A DNA stretch of 64,000 bases from Chryseobacterium shigense. GTDB taxonomy: Bacteria > Bacteroidota > Bacteroidia > Flavobacteriales > Weeksellaceae. Position numbers and translations under genes: made by a program. The notes below the pieces were generated by a model. It was not told the DNA's origin. It saw only the letters and a program-made list of their open reading frames with translations, and did not search any database. The stretch covers positions 434,001 to 498,000 of the forward strand of contig NZ_JACHLC010000001.1 in NCBI RefSeq assembly GCF_014207845.1. The letters are read 5' to 3'. Below are positions 1-9,762 of the stretch, one piece after another; the stretch's first letter is position 1; each line of letters opens with the position of its first letter.

Positions 1-110
1 AAAAAATAGAAAAGGGCTGCCACTAAAGTGCACCAGGCTGTAAGCCAGATGATATGGCCGCCTGCCAGATTTAATACCTGTCTGTAGTTGAAATATTTTG
101 TGGTGATCAT
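1..110 (-). CDS. N-terminal fragment of a bestrophin-like membrane channel (gene continues beyond window start)
   Basis: Only the first 36 codons lie in the window. The frame reads from an ATG at 110 leftwards without a stop and starts MITTKYFNYRQVLNL, followed by a hydrophobic stretch rich in Trp, Leu and Ala. This start resembles Bacteroidetes bestrophin-family anion channels (UPF0187), which open with a short polar segment and a first membrane helix. The in-frame codons upstream run to a stop near 165 and offer no other ATG. The family call rests on memory of the N-terminus alone; that this is the start of an inner-membrane protein is better supported. Confidence 0.5.
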   Translation of the reverse strand, partial: MITTKYFNYRQVLNLAGGHIIWLTAWCTLVAALFYF

Positions 111-191
111 ACTGCGTTCATCAAGTTTGGTGTGGACATGAGCAAATCGGATACCAAAATCCGAATATTTTTAATCCAATATTAAAAGTAA

Positions 192-220
192 TAAAAAAAC
201 CTCTAAAAAAATTAGAGGTT
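192..220 (-). terminator. Rho-independent terminator of the E1 dehydrogenase gene
   Basis: A perfect 9-bp stem (198-206 with 212-220, core CCTCT/AGAGG) is followed, read on the minus strand, by a run of seven T. It sits just downstream of the dehydrogenase stop codon. Confidence 0.85.
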
Positions 221-241
221 TCATATATTTAATAGTGCAGA

Positions 242-2314
242 TTAATATTGCAGCATTTCTTCAATTTTCTTGCTGAGTTTGTCAGCATTCGGAAGCATTT
301 CTTTTTCCAGTACCAGATTAATAGGAACGGCAGGAACATCAAGAGATCCCATAGTTTCTACAGGTGCATCCAGATATTTGAAACACCTTTTCGAAATACG
401 GTGTGCAAATGCTTCGGCAAATGAATTGTTAAGCTGTTCTTCCGTAAGAACGATGCACTTTCCATGTGCTTTTACTCTTTCGAAAACAAGTTCTTCATCC
501 AAAGGAATTATAGTTCTAAGGTCAATTACCTCAACTCGTCCTCCAAAGTTCTTCACGGCTTCTTTAGCCCAGTAAACACCCATTCCGTAAGTTACAACCA
601 GTAAAGTTCTGCCTTTTTCAGTTTGATCCTGGTCTGCTTCAATGATCACTTTACCTTTGCCGAAAGGAAGGATATAATCTTCCGCAGGCTCAATGGTTTT
701 GGCATCTTCAGTTCCGGGAACCTTGCTCCAGTATAAACCTTTGTGCTCCAGCATGATCACAGGGTTTGGATCGTAATAAGCAGCTTTTAACAAGCCTTTG
801 AAATCGGCTGCGTTGCTTGGGTAAGCAATCTTAATTCCTTTGATATTGGCTAAAATACTTTCTACACTTCCACTGTGATAAGGTCCGCCTCCGCCATAAG
901 CACCAATAGGTACACGGATGATATTGCTTACAGGAAATTTTCCCTGACTTAAATAACTTGATTTTGAAATTTCAGTGATCAGCTGGTTAATTCCCGGATA
1001 AATATAGTCTGCAAACTGAACTTCCACGATAGGTTTTAATCCTACCGCACTCATTCCGGCAGTTGATCCGATAATGTATGCTTCCTGGATAGCCGTATTG
1101 AAAACTCTTTTGTTGCCAAATTTTTTACCTAAAGTAACTGTCTCCCTGAAAACACCTCCGATTCTTTCTCCTACATCCTGTCCGTAAAGTAGAGCTTCAG
1201 GGTGTTTCCACATCAGTTCCTGAACCGCGTGGATAGCAGCATCAACCATAACGATTTTTTCACCGCCAGCAGGTTCACGTGTTCCTGTTTCTTCCGTGAT
1301 AGGGGTTGGTGCAAAAACATGTTGCATAACCGTTTCAGGCTTTGGGTCTTCTGCATTTTTGGCTCTTTCAAAAGCTTCTTCTGCTTCAAGGCGGGCTTTT
1401 TTAGTGATCTGCTTTAAAAGATCTTCGTCAATCCCTGATTCAAGAAGTTGTTTTCTCAGGATTTCTCCCGGGTCTTTAGCTCTGTGCTTTGTTAAATCTT
1501 CCTCATCTCTGTAGAATTCTCTTCTTACACCAGATGTATGATGGCCGATAAGAACGGTTTTAGCACAAACTACCAAAGGTTTTCTTTCGGTTCTTACAAA
1601 GTCTACAGCTTTTTTCATCGCTTCGAAACTTTCTACAAAGTCGGTTCCGTCCACGCGCATTCTGCTGAGACCTGTAAATCCGGCAACGAAATCGTAGGCA
1701 TCACAGGTTCTTGCTTCTTCTTTGGTTACGGAAATTCCCCATTCATTATCCTGTACAAGAAATATGATGGGAAGCTGGTGAAGAGCGGCAAACTGTAAAG
1801 CTTCACTTACTTCACCTTCTGTTACAGAATTGTCCCCGAGGCTGCAAATCACAACAGGATTATTCTCAAAGTTCTGTAAATTGAATTCCTGGATATATTT
1901 TATTCCCTGAGCAACTCCTGTCGTAGGAATGGTCTGCATTCCCGTTGCTGAACTCTGGTGAATGATTTTCGGTTTGTTTTCTTCCCTGCTTGAAGGATGG
2001 GAGTAATAAGACCTTCCTCCTGAAAAGGGATCTTCAGCCTTTGCAAGAAGCTGCAGCATTAATTGGTAAGGTTCGAACCCGATTCCTAAAAGAATACTTT
2101 CATCACGGTAATAAGGAGATACCCAGTCTTCTTTTGTTAACTGATAGGCTGTGGCCAGCTGAATAGCTTCATGACCTCTTGAAGTACTATGAACATATTT
2201 ACAGATATTTCTGTTTTCCTCATAGATATCTGCCATAGCTTTAGCCAGCATCATATGATTATACGCTTTAAGCAAAATATCCTGAGAAACCTTTTCGTGA
2301 AGTGTATTTTCCAT
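242..2314 (-). CDS. Fused 2-oxoacid dehydrogenase E1 component, alpha and beta subunits in one chain
   Basis: E1 of a 2-oxoacid dehydrogenase complex: thiamine-diphosphate-dependent oxidative decarboxylation and acyl transfer to E2 lipoate in the cytoplasm. The alpha half (about residues 1-330) carries the ThDP motif as GD at 160-161 with the closing N at 190. The beta half starts near residue 350 and contains the transketolase-like pyrimidine and C-terminal domains (GQDVGE, VTYGMGVYW). At 690 residues it has the length expected for an alpha-beta fusion, common in Bacteroidetes and often annotated as branched-chain (2-oxoisovalerate) dehydrogenase; substrate cannot be read from sequence. A TTG nine bases upstream is in frame, but ATG at 2314 is preferred because the TTG touches the promoter box. 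No E2 or E3 gene is nearby. Confidence 0.93.
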   Translation of the reverse strand: MENTLHEKVSQDILLKAYNHMMLAKAMADIYEENRNICKYVHSTSRGHEAIQLATAYQLTKEDWVSPYYRDESILLGIGFEPYQLMLQLLAKAEDPFSGGRSYYSHPSSREENKPKIIHQSSATGMQTIPTTGVAQGIKYIQEFNLQNFENNPVVICSLGDNSVTEGEVSEALQFAALHQLPIIFLVQDNEWGISVTKEEARTCDAYDFVAGFTGLSRMRVDGTDFVESFEAMKKAVDFVRTERKPLVVCAKTVLIGHHTSGVRREFYRDEEDLTKHRAKDPGEILRKQLLESGIDEDLLKQITKKARLEAEEAFERAKNAEDPKPETVMQHVFAPTPITEETGTREPAGGEKIVMVDAAIHAVQELMWKHPEALLYGQDVGERIGGVFRETVTLGKKFGNKRVFNTAIQEAYIIGSTAGMSAVGLKPIVEVQFADYIYPGINQLITEISKSSYLSQGKFPVSNIIRVPIGAYGGGGPYHSGSVESILANIKGIKIAYPSNAADFKGLLKAAYYDPNPVIMLEHKGLYWSKVPGTEDAKTIEPAEDYILPFGKGKVIIEADQDQTEKGRTLLVVTYGMGVYWAKEAVKNFGGRVEVIDLRTIIPLDEELVFERVKAHGKCIVLTEEQLNNSFAEAFAHRISKRCFKYLDAPVETMGSLDVPAVPINLVLEKEMLPNADKLSKKIEEMLQY

Positions 2315-2320
2315 AGAAAG

Positions 2321-2328
2321 CAAATATA
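2321..2328 (-). promoter_or_regulatory. -7 promoter box for the E1 dehydrogenase gene
   Basis: The minus strand reads TATATTTG, an exact match to the Bacteroidetes -7 consensus TAnnTTTG, ending six bases before the ATG. Transcription would start almost at the start codon. The region upstream is the terminator of the preceding gene, so a clear -33 TTTG at the right spacing is missing. Confidence 0.55.
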
Positions 2329-2330
2329 CA

Positions 2331-2365
2331 CAAAAAAATAAAATACTAACAAGCGTTAGTATTTT
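2331..2365 (-). terminator. Rho-independent terminator of the S8 peptidase gene
   Basis: A perfect 11-bp inverted repeat (2340-2350 with 2355-2365, loop AAGC) is followed on the minus strand by A and seven T. It separates the peptidase transcript from the E1 gene, whose promoter box directly abuts it. Confidence 0.85.
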
Positions 2366-2389
2366 ATGAAAGCTGCATTATGCAAAGAC

Positions 2390-4510
2390 CTATTCTTTAA
2401 TGATTTTCTTGGAAATAACATCTTTGTCCGTTTTTATTTCAATGATGTAAATTCCTTTACCGGAGCTTGAAAAATCTATAGATTCTTTATCACTATTAAT
2501 AGTCCCGCTTTGTATTCTTTTACCTGAAATATCATAAACAGTGAATACTGATCTTTTGGGTGCTTTCAGGATATAAACGTTATCTTTCGTAATGGTCGGG
2601 GCTATGGAAAGACTGCTTAAAGGTGAGGTTTCAGCGGTTCCAAGAACTCCATTCTGACCTGTTACAATAATTGAATAGTTTTGAGGTGCTGCAGCTCCTG
2701 AATTGTTTTTTAATATTCCCTTATGAGATATTTCAATTCTGTATCTTCTGCCTCCTGTTGGGGTATCCACAACCACCTGTTCAACATTGTCTACCGTATT
2801 ATCTCCTTTGGTAGCAGGTGTCATTGGGTTGAGAGAATTAAGTTTCCACGGAGTGTATACCATATTGGTAACAGTATCTATAATTCTTACATCAATGTCG
2901 TTGATAAGCTTAGAATTCCGGTCATTATGAATTTCAGTCCACAAGGTGCCAAAATTGGTAAACTCAGGATCTATCCATGATAGGGTTACTTTTAATGGTT
3001 CTGAGCCGGAAGCAATAATATCTTTTTTGTTAACAGTACCGTTATTGAGTGTCTCGTCATTAAAAATAACCGTATTATTTGACTTTCCTACCAATAGCTC
3101 TGCTCCTTTTTTAGCATTGATAAAGCCCCATCCGAATTGAGGGTCAGGACCTGTATTTCCTGCCTCTGATGCTGAATGTATCATTAGTGTTTTGGCAGAA
3201 GCTGCATTGAGAACACTTCCTGAAAACAACTGTTTGTTGATTTGTGTCCAGAGTCCTATAATTCCGGTGACAACCGGGGCTGAAAAAGAAGTACCGCTTC
3301 CTGTAGTGGAGCTGCTTCCTGTAGGATCGGAAATGTTTGCGCTTATAACGTTTGTTCCAACAGCGATGATGTCGGGTTTAATAGCTCCGTCATCCCTGGG
3401 ACCTGCACTGCTGTAGCTGGAATGTATTACGTCAGATGGTGAGTTGTATCTTCCTCCGTTGGCTGTAATGATATCTGCTGCTCCCACTACAATAATGTTC
3501 TTTGCTAAGGAACCTGTACTAATGCAGTCATAGCCCTGAGAGCAATTATTTGGAGGTATAATGTCTGTAGGTGCGAATTCAGTCAGGTATCCGTAATCAT
3601 TTTCATAATATTTTTTTTCGTTGGCCGTCTGGGGTCCGTCTCCGAAAAAGTTACCGGCAGATTTTACGATGATGAATGAAGGATTATCATATACAATCCG
3701 ATCATAATCCCTGTCGTTAGCGAGATAAACTCCTTGAGCATCATAGTACAGACTTGGACTTGTAAAACTCCCTTGCCAAACCCAGGCTCCTTCTCCTGCA
3801 ACGGACTGGTAAGCCCATCCGCTATCGGTGCCATAAGAATGATTTGAAATATTGGGATGAGCAATCAGCAATTTCTGAAATACACTGCTTGCCGCAGAAT
3901 TACCCGGGAGTGGGGTTGTTCCGAAGGAATAGGCATCTATCGTTGAATTAGGAGCAATTCCTTTAAAATTGACCTGTTTGGCTGTTCCGTTTACTGTGAT
4001 GGTGGAAGGGTAGTTCTTGGAACCAATAAATCCGGCAACAGCAGTTGCGTGATCTCCATAGATGAAGCTGTTGCTTTCCTTGTTGCTTATTCTGCCGGGA
4101 AAATTATTGAATAAAAAATGTTCGGAGTATACTCTTGCTTCGCTTGTTGTAGAACTTCCGTCAAAAATTGTAAAATTAATATTCTCACCATTGAAAGAAC
4201 CTGATAATCCTGAGATGTTGCCATCCTGTAAGAAATCGGAATTTGAATTTAAAATCTGATTCTTGTCTGTAACCTGCAGAAAATAAGGTTTGTCGTTGGG
4301 AAGGAAACCGGCGAGGGTATTTCTTTTTTCCTTAATTTCTTTTAATGTTTCCTCATTTTTATTATTGCCGTAATGCCTGAGAATATAAGAATCAAATTTT
4401 CTGCTGTTCTCAATGTTCTGTCTCTCAAACTCTTCGTTGAGGGTTTCATTTTTTTGGGCGTTACCGAATGTGATACCCAGGGTACCCACCAGAATAAAAA
4501 TTTTTTTCAT
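2390..4510 (-). CDS. Secreted S8 (subtilisin) family serine peptidase with T9SS type A sorting domain
   Basis: Extracellular protease. A signal peptide (about residues 1-18, ending NAQ) is followed by a short pro-region and a subtilase domain. The triad is visible as Asp117 (in IFDGS), His154 (in GDHAT) and Ser408 (in GTSFSAP), with oxyanion Asn287 in SAGN. A beta-sandwich region follows (about 470-620), and the last 80 or so residues form a Por-secretion type A domain (VYDISGKR, GIYIIEI, ending KKIIKE). Export would use Sec and then T9SS to the surface or medium. Substrate range is unknown. It is a monocistronic gene with its own terminator. Confidence 0.93.
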   Translation of the reverse strand: MKKIFILVGTLGITFGNAQKNETLNEEFERQNIENSRKFDSYILRHYGNNKNEETLKEIKEKRNTLAGFLPNDKPYFLQVTDKNQILNSNSDFLQDGNISGLSGSFNGENINFTIFDGSSTTSEARVYSEHFLFNNFPGRISNKESNSFIYGDHATAVAGFIGSKNYPSTITVNGTAKQVNFKGIAPNSTIDAYSFGTTPLPGNSAASSVFQKLLIAHPNISNHSYGTDSGWAYQSVAGEGAWVWQGSFTSPSLYYDAQGVYLANDRDYDRIVYDNPSFIIVKSAGNFFGDGPQTANEKKYYENDYGYLTEFAPTDIIPPNNCSQGYDCISTGSLAKNIIVVGAADIITANGGRYNSPSDVIHSSYSSAGPRDDGAIKPDIIAVGTNVISANISDPTGSSSTTGSGTSFSAPVVTGIIGLWTQINKQLFSGSVLNAASAKTLMIHSASEAGNTGPDPQFGWGFINAKKGAELLVGKSNNTVIFNDETLNNGTVNKKDIIASGSEPLKVTLSWIDPEFTNFGTLWTEIHNDRNSKLINDIDVRIIDTVTNMVYTPWKLNSLNPMTPATKGDNTVDNVEQVVVDTPTGGRRYRIEISHKGILKNNSGAAAPQNYSIIVTGQNGVLGTAETSPLSSLSIAPTITKDNVYILKAPKRSVFTVYDISGKRIQSGTINSDKESIDFSSSGKGIYIIEIKTDKDVISKKIIKE

Positions 4511-4822
4511 TAAATCGAATTGTGTTTTTGAGACTGCAAATATATCAAATATGCAGGAATAATTTGACGGAATAGAATTATATCTAAATTATGCTTTGAA
4601 CTATGAATCTGCACTTTAAAACTTATTTAGACTATAATACAGGACAGTAGAATAATATTAATTGCAAATGCTTATCTGATTCTGTTTTGATATGAATTTC
4701 ATTTTTTGTTTAAAATATAATTTTTTGTAAAAAACCATTCGCTTTCTTTTGTATTTTACTGCCGGATTTTTGAAAAAATGAAGTAACTTTACATTCTCTT
4801 TTTAAAAAAGTTAGAAACTTAT
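4511..4822. other. Divergent intergenic region without a recognisable gene
   Basis: AT-rich 312 bp between the minus-strand peptidase and plus-strand dnaE. No conserved reading frame, tRNA or strong hairpin was seen. TAACTTTA at 4784-4791 is a near match to the -7 consensus and is the best promoter candidate for dnaE, but no TTTG lies at the proper distance. Confidence 0.4.
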
Positions 4823-7800
4823 ATGTATTTAATTTTTGACACAGAAACAACCGGATTACCTAAAAATTTCAATGCACCGCTTTCAGATTCAGACAACTGG
4901 CCAAGAATGGTTCAGATTGCATGGCAGATACACGATGATAATGGTAATTTAATTGAAAATCAGGATTATATTATAAAACCTGAAGGGTATGACATTCCCT
5001 TCAACGCCGCAAGGATTCACGGAATTACCACAAAAATTGCCAACGAAGAAGGACGGGATCTGCAGGAGATTCTGGAAGAGTTTTCCAAAGTCCTGGACAG
5101 GGTAAGGGTAGTATCCGGACATAACGTAGAATTCGACTATAATATTGTAGGAGCAGAATTTTTCAGGAAAAATATAAAAGACAATCTTCAGGAAAAGCCA
5201 AAAGCCGATACCATGATTTTGGGTACGGATTACTGTAAACTGGGCGGAGGAAAAGGAGGAAGATACAAATCTCCCAAACTGGAAGAACTCTACGAAAAGC
5301 TTTACGGCCATAAGTTTGACGAAGCTCACAACGCTGCTGCCGACGTAAATGCAACAGCCAGAGTATTCTTCGAAATGATGAGAATTGGCGTGATTCCTGC
5401 CGAAGTACTCAAAACCTCCGAAGATCAGCTGGCTTACTTTAAAACACTTTATCCGGACCCGATAAAGCCGTTTGATATTGTCATCAGAAGGCAGGTTGCA
5501 GATTTCAACAATAAGAAAAAACAAACGGATTTCGGAAATGTTGATGAGGTAGACCTCGGAAAATATTTCAATTTTAACAGTCACAGCGTTTTCTCCACAC
5601 TGATGGCTACCTCGGGCATTAATGACCTGATTAAAAAAGCTTCCGATGATAACTTCCCGGCGGTAGGAATGGTTGATATTGGAAACATGATGGGAGCCTT
5701 CAAATTTGTTTCCGCAGTAGAATCTGCCAATTCAGACCGGTCGAAAAAACATAAAGAATATCTTGCAAAAAAACAGGAAGCAGAAGAAAACGGGACAGAA
5801 TTTACTGAACAGGAACCTGTTTCAGAACCCCTCATTCCTGTTGTGGGTTGTGAATTCTACATTTCAGACCGTTATGAGCAAAAACAGTTTACAAAAGATG
5901 ATCCGGACAGAAGAACCCAGGTTGTTCTTCTGGCAAAAGATTTTAACGGCTATAAAAATCTCGCCAAACTCTCAAGTATAGGATTTCTCAAAGGTTTCTA
6001 TTTCGGAGTTCCGAGGATCAGCAGAGAATTAATTGCTGAGTATAAAGAAGGCCTTATTGCTTTAACTTCCGGAATTTTAGGAGATATCCCCGATGCCATT
6101 CTTAATACCGGAGAACAGAAAGGAGAAGAACTTTTCAAATGGTGGAAAGATACTTTCGGAGATGATTTTTATGTACAGCTTCAGAATCATCAATTGCCTG
6201 AAGAAGAGCACTTAAATGAAGTTCTATTATATCTTGCAGATAAATATAATACCAGGATCCTTGCCCAGAACGAAACTTTTTATACCCATAAAGACGATGC
6301 CAATATTCAGGATATCGTAAGCTGCATCAAAGATGGTGAAAAGCTGACAACACCTGTAGGAAAAGGATTTGGTAAACGAAGAGGGCTTACCACAGGAGAA
6401 TATTATATTAAAAACAGTGATGAGATCAAAGAAACATTTCTTGCTTATCCCGATGCCTTTGAAGCATATGATGAGTTTCTCGCGAAATTCAGTCCGTATA
6501 CTTTAAAAAGAGACGTTTTACTTCCTAAATTTGATATTCCGGAAGAATTTATCCATGCAGAAGACGAAGCAGACGGAGGGAAAAGAGGAGAAATGGCCTA
6601 CCTTACTCACTTAACTTATGAAGGTGCCAGAAAAAGATATATAGAAATCACAGAAGAAATTAAAGAACGTCTTGATTTCGAACTTGATGTAATTGCCAAT
6701 ACCGGGTATCCGGGGTATTTCCTTATTGTACAGGATTTCTGTAACGAAGCAAGGAATATGGGAGTGTGGGTTGGCCCCGGAAGGGGTTCTGCAGCCGGTT
6801 CAGCAGTAGCCTATTGCATTGGAATTACCAACGTAGATCCTATTAAATATGACCTCCTTTTTGAGAGATTCCTGAATCCTGAAAGGGTCTCAATGCCGGA
6901 TATTGATATTGACTTTGATGATGAAGGCCGTGACAGGATTATTAAATGGGTAATTGAAAAGTACGGACAGAGCCAGGTGGCCCAGATTATTACCTATTCG
7001 GTTTTAGGTGGAAAATCTGCCATTAAAGATGCGGGAAGAGTATTAGATGTCCCGATTCCTGATACAAACAATATTGCCAAACTGATTCCTTCAACTCCCG
7101 GAATGAACATTGCCAAAGCTCTGTCAAAATATGATAAACTGAAACCGGAAGAGCAGATGCTGGTGGATGAAATGAGGATGGTGCTTGATAATCCTGAAGA
7201 TCCACGTTTTGATGTTCTGGCCAGTGCCAAAAAGATGGAAGGCTGTATCAGGAATACAGGAATTCACGCTTGTGGAGTAATTATTACCCCTGAAGATGTA
7301 AGTAATCTCGTTCCGGTAACCATTGCTGCTAAAGATGCCGATATCCTGGTATCACAGTTTGATAACTCTGTAGCAGAGAGTGCCGGACTTCTGAAAATGG
7401 ATTTCCTGGGCCTCAGAACTTTAACGATTATCAAAGATGCTTTAAAATTGGTCAAAGCAAGACACGGAGTAGATATTGATCCCGATGAAATTCCGCTTGA
7501 TGATGCAAAAACATATCAGCTGTTTAAAGAAGGAAGAACGGTAGGGATTTTCCAGTATGAAAGCCCGGGAATGCAGAAATATATGAGAGAGCTTAAGCCT
7601 ACGGTTTTTGCCGATCTTATTGCCATGAACGCACTTTACCGTCCGGGACCTATCAAATATATCCCGAACTTTATCAACAGAAAGCATGGTATTGAAGAAA
7701 TTGTCTACGATTTACCCGAAACAGAAGAATATTTAAAAGAAACATACGGAATTACCGTTTACCAGGAGCAGGTAATGCTTTTATCTCAAAAATTGGCCGA

Positions 7801-9490
7801 CTTTACCAAAGGTGAAGCCGATACACTGAGAAAAGCAATGGGTAAAAAGCAGATTGATGTTCTGAATAAAATGTACCCGAAATTTATTGAAGGCGGTAAG
7901 AAAAACAATCTTAATGAAGAACGATTAGAAAAAATCTGGAACGACTGGAAAGCCTTTGCGGAATACGCCTTCAACAAATCCCACTCTACATGCTATGCAT
8001 TAATTGCCTATCACACGGCTTTCCTGAAAGCCAACTATCCGGCAGAATATATGGCAAGTGTAATGAGCAATAACATTAACAATACCGATTCCATCACTAT
8101 GTTCATGGAGGATTGTAAAAGTATAGGGGTTGATGTTCTTGGACCGGATGTTAATGAATCCCAGTATAAATTTTCAGTAAACGAAAAAGGGCAGATCCGT
8201 TTCGGACTGGGGGCAATCAAAGGAATTGGAGAAGGTCCGAGTGAAGCAATTACAAGAGAAAGAGAGGCTGGCGGGAAATTTAATAATGTTTATGATTTCT
8301 TCGAAAGAATCCTGCCTTCCCAGATGAATAAGAGGGTAGCGGAAAGTTTAGTGCTGGCGGGAGCCTTTGATGAATTAAGCTCTTATCACAGAGGCCAGTA
8401 TTTTGATATTGATATGTCAGGAAGAACAAACCTGGAACGGTTGATCAGATACGGGCAAAGTTTCCAGGAAAGTAAAAACGAAATGGAACATTCCCTTTTT
8501 GCCGATTTTGCGGATGAGGTACAAATTGAACAGCCAAAGCTGCTGCCTTGTCCGGAATGGCCAAATATGCATAAACTTAATAAGGAAAAAGAAATCATCG
8601 GATTCTACCTTTCAGCGCATCCGCTGGATGAATTCAAATATCAGTTCCAGTTTATGCAGGGCAGACTTTCCAGGAAAAGTGTACTCGAAAAGGACGAAGA
8701 AAAAGTAGTAACGGACGAAGTTCCCCTTTTAGAAAAAGATTCCCAGGATGAAACTGTCGATCTCATTGAAATTGTTTCCGATGATTTGTCTGTAGGAGAT
8801 GGGGAAGAAGAAATTATAGAAGAAGTAACAAAAAAGGCCGAGCCGAAAGGAAATTTCCTGTTTTTAAATCTGGATGAGGTAGATGCCTATAAAGAGCAGG
8901 CCTTTGCAAACAAACAGGAGGAGCTCTTTGAAGAGAAGAAAAAAGACTGGAAAACAGTTCAGAAAGAAAGGGAAAATGGCGGTGCCGGAAAAGAGTATAC
9001 CGTAGCCGGACTGATCACAGAATACAGGGTTCAGGATGGATTCAGAAGCGGTGAAAAAGTGGCTTTTGTTACGCTGGAAGATTATTCGGGGTCTTATTCT
9101 TTCAGGCTAGGAGACAGAGATTATATGCGCCTGAAGGAAAAGCTGGAAGTCCAGAGATTTGTAATTTTTAAAATAAAATTTGCACAGGTAAAGGACGGAA
9201 GAGTATTTGTGAATGTAAATGACGTCATTGAGCTTCAGGAAGCTTTTGAAAGATTTGCGAAAAGTATTTCCCTGGTAATGGACGTTATGGATGTTCGCCC
9301 TGAAGATCTTGATTTCTTCAGAACGGTTCTTGACAGAAATAAAGGAAACCAGAAACTTAAATTTTTTATTAAAAATATTGAAGATGATTCGCAGATTGAA
9401 GTGCAATCCATGAAACATTCCGTAGATCTCAACGGAGATTTGATCAAGGAAATTCAGCTTCTGAATAAATATGAATTTTATCTGAATTAG
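4823..9490 (+). CDS. dnaE: DNA polymerase III alpha subunit with fused N-terminal 3'-5' exonuclease
   Basis: Replicative polymerase. Residues 1-190 are a DnaQ-type exonuclease: DTE near residue 6 (Exo I), HNVEFDY (Exo II) and HNAAAD near 168 (Exo III), so proofreading looks intact. A PHP domain follows (about 243-490) but its metal ligands are replaced: NFNSH instead of HxHxH near 249, VDIGN instead of TDHxN, and NETFY where DxHY is usual. The polymerase core has PGRGSAAGS, the catalytic PDIDIDFDD at about 692-700, and KSHSTCYA. After the fingers and helix-hairpin-helix regions comes an acidic linker (about 1290-1360), then an OB fold (YTVAGLITEY). At 1555 residues it matches the long flavobacterial exonuclease-DnaE fusions rather than the 1160-residue E. 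coli form. Confidence 0.96.
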   Translation: MYLIFDTETTGLPKNFNAPLSDSDNWPRMVQIAWQIHDDNGNLIENQDYIIKPEGYDIPFNAARIHGITTKIANEEGRDLQEILEEFSKVLDRVRVVSGHNVEFDYNIVGAEFFRKNIKDNLQEKPKADTMILGTDYCKLGGGKGGRYKSPKLEELYEKLYGHKFDEAHNAAADVNATARVFFEMMRIGVIPAEVLKTSEDQLAYFKTLYPDPIKPFDIVIRRQVADFNNKKKQTDFGNVDEVDLGKYFNFNSHSVFSTLMATSGINDLIKKASDDNFPAVGMVDIGNMMGAFKFVSAVESANSDRSKKHKEYLAKKQEAEENGTEFTEQEPVSEPLIPVVGCEFYISDRYEQKQFTKDDPDRRTQVVLLAKDFNGYKNLAKLSSIGFLKGFYFGVPRISRELIAEYKEGLIALTSGILGDIPDAILNTGEQKGEELFKWWKDTFGDDFYVQLQNHQLPEEEHLNEVLLYLADKYNTRILAQNETFYTHKDDANIQDIVSCIKDGEKLTTPVGKGFGKRRGLTTGEYYIKNSDEIKETFLAYPDAFEAYDEFLAKFSPYTLKRDVLLPKFDIPEEFIHAEDEADGGKRGEMAYLTHLTYEGARKRYIEITEEIKERLDFELDVIANTGYPGYFLIVQDFCNEARNMGVWVGPGRGSAAGSAVAYCIGITNVDPIKYDLLFERFLNPERVSMPDIDIDFDDEGRDRIIKWVIEKYGQSQVAQIITYSVLGGKSAIKDAGRVLDVPIPDTNNIAKLIPSTPGMNIAKALSKYDKLKPEEQMLVDEMRMVLDNPEDPRFDVLASAKKMEGCIRNTGIHACGVIITPEDVSNLVPVTIAAKDADILVSQFDNSVAESAGLLKMDFLGLRTLTIIKDALKLVKARHGVDIDPDEIPLDDAKTYQLFKEGRTVGIFQYESPGMQKYMRELKPTVFADLIAMNALYRPGPIKYIPNFINRKHGIEEIVYDLPETEEYLKETYGITVYQEQVMLLSQKLADFTKGEADTLRKAMGKKQIDVLNKMYPKFIEGGKKNNLNEERLEKIWNDWKAFAEYAFNKSHSTCYALIAYHTAFLKANYPAEYMASVMSNNINNTDSITMFMEDCKSIGVDVLGPDVNESQYKFSVNEKGQIRFGLGAIKGIGEGPSEAITREREAGGKFNNVYDFFERILPSQMNKRVAESLVLAGAFDELSSYHRGQYFDIDMSGRTNLERLIRYGQSFQESKNEMEHSLFADFADEVQIEQPKLLPCPEWPNMHKLNKEKEIIGFYLSAHPLDEFKYQFQFMQGRLSRKSVLEKDEEKVVTDEVPLLEKDSQDETVDLIEIVSDDLSVGDGEEEIIEEVTKKAEPKGNFLFLNLDEVDAYKEQAFANKQEELFEEKKKDWKTVQKERENGGAGKEYTVAGLITEYRVQDGFRSGEKVAFVTLEDYSGSYSFRLGDRDYMRLKEKLEVQRFVIFKIKFAQVKDGRVFVNVNDVIELQEAFERFAKSISLVMDVMDVRPEDLDFFRTVLDRNKGNQKLKFFIKNIEDDSQIEVQSMKHSVDLNGDLIKEIQLLNKYEFYLN

Positions 9491-9510
9491 AATTTAGAAA
9501 TAGTAAAAAA

Positions 9511-9537
9511 GAGCGGCATTTTTTGTCGCTTTTTTTA
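9511..9537 (+). terminator. Rho-independent terminator of dnaE
   Basis: A stem of AGCGGCA with TGTCGCT (one G-U pair) is followed by seven T, 20 bp after the dnaE stop. Confidence 0.8.
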
Positions 9538-9762
9538 TGGCTGATTAAGTCGTGAATTGGTGAAAAGTAAAAAAGTTTTTTTATGTTAAATAATAATTAT
9601 TCCACTGTTTTGTGATTTTTAGTTTGATGTTAATTCATTGATTGTTAATAGTTTGTGATTCTATTGTAAATTGATGATTTTATGTTAAAATTAAACATAT
9701 ATTTAATTCTAGGTAATAAAAAGTTTTCTTTATGATTTTGTCTGTAATATTTTATGATAATT
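9538..9762. other. AT-rich intergenic stretch
   Basis: Very AT-rich DNA between the dnaE terminator and the promoter of the next gene. Nothing coding or structured could be recognised. Confidence 0.4.

Noticed and set aside
4949..5584. 211-codon open frame antisense to dnaE
   Set aside because: It lies fully within the conserved exonuclease domain on the other strand, has no signal peptide, domain or promoter, and its composition mirrors the dnaE codons.
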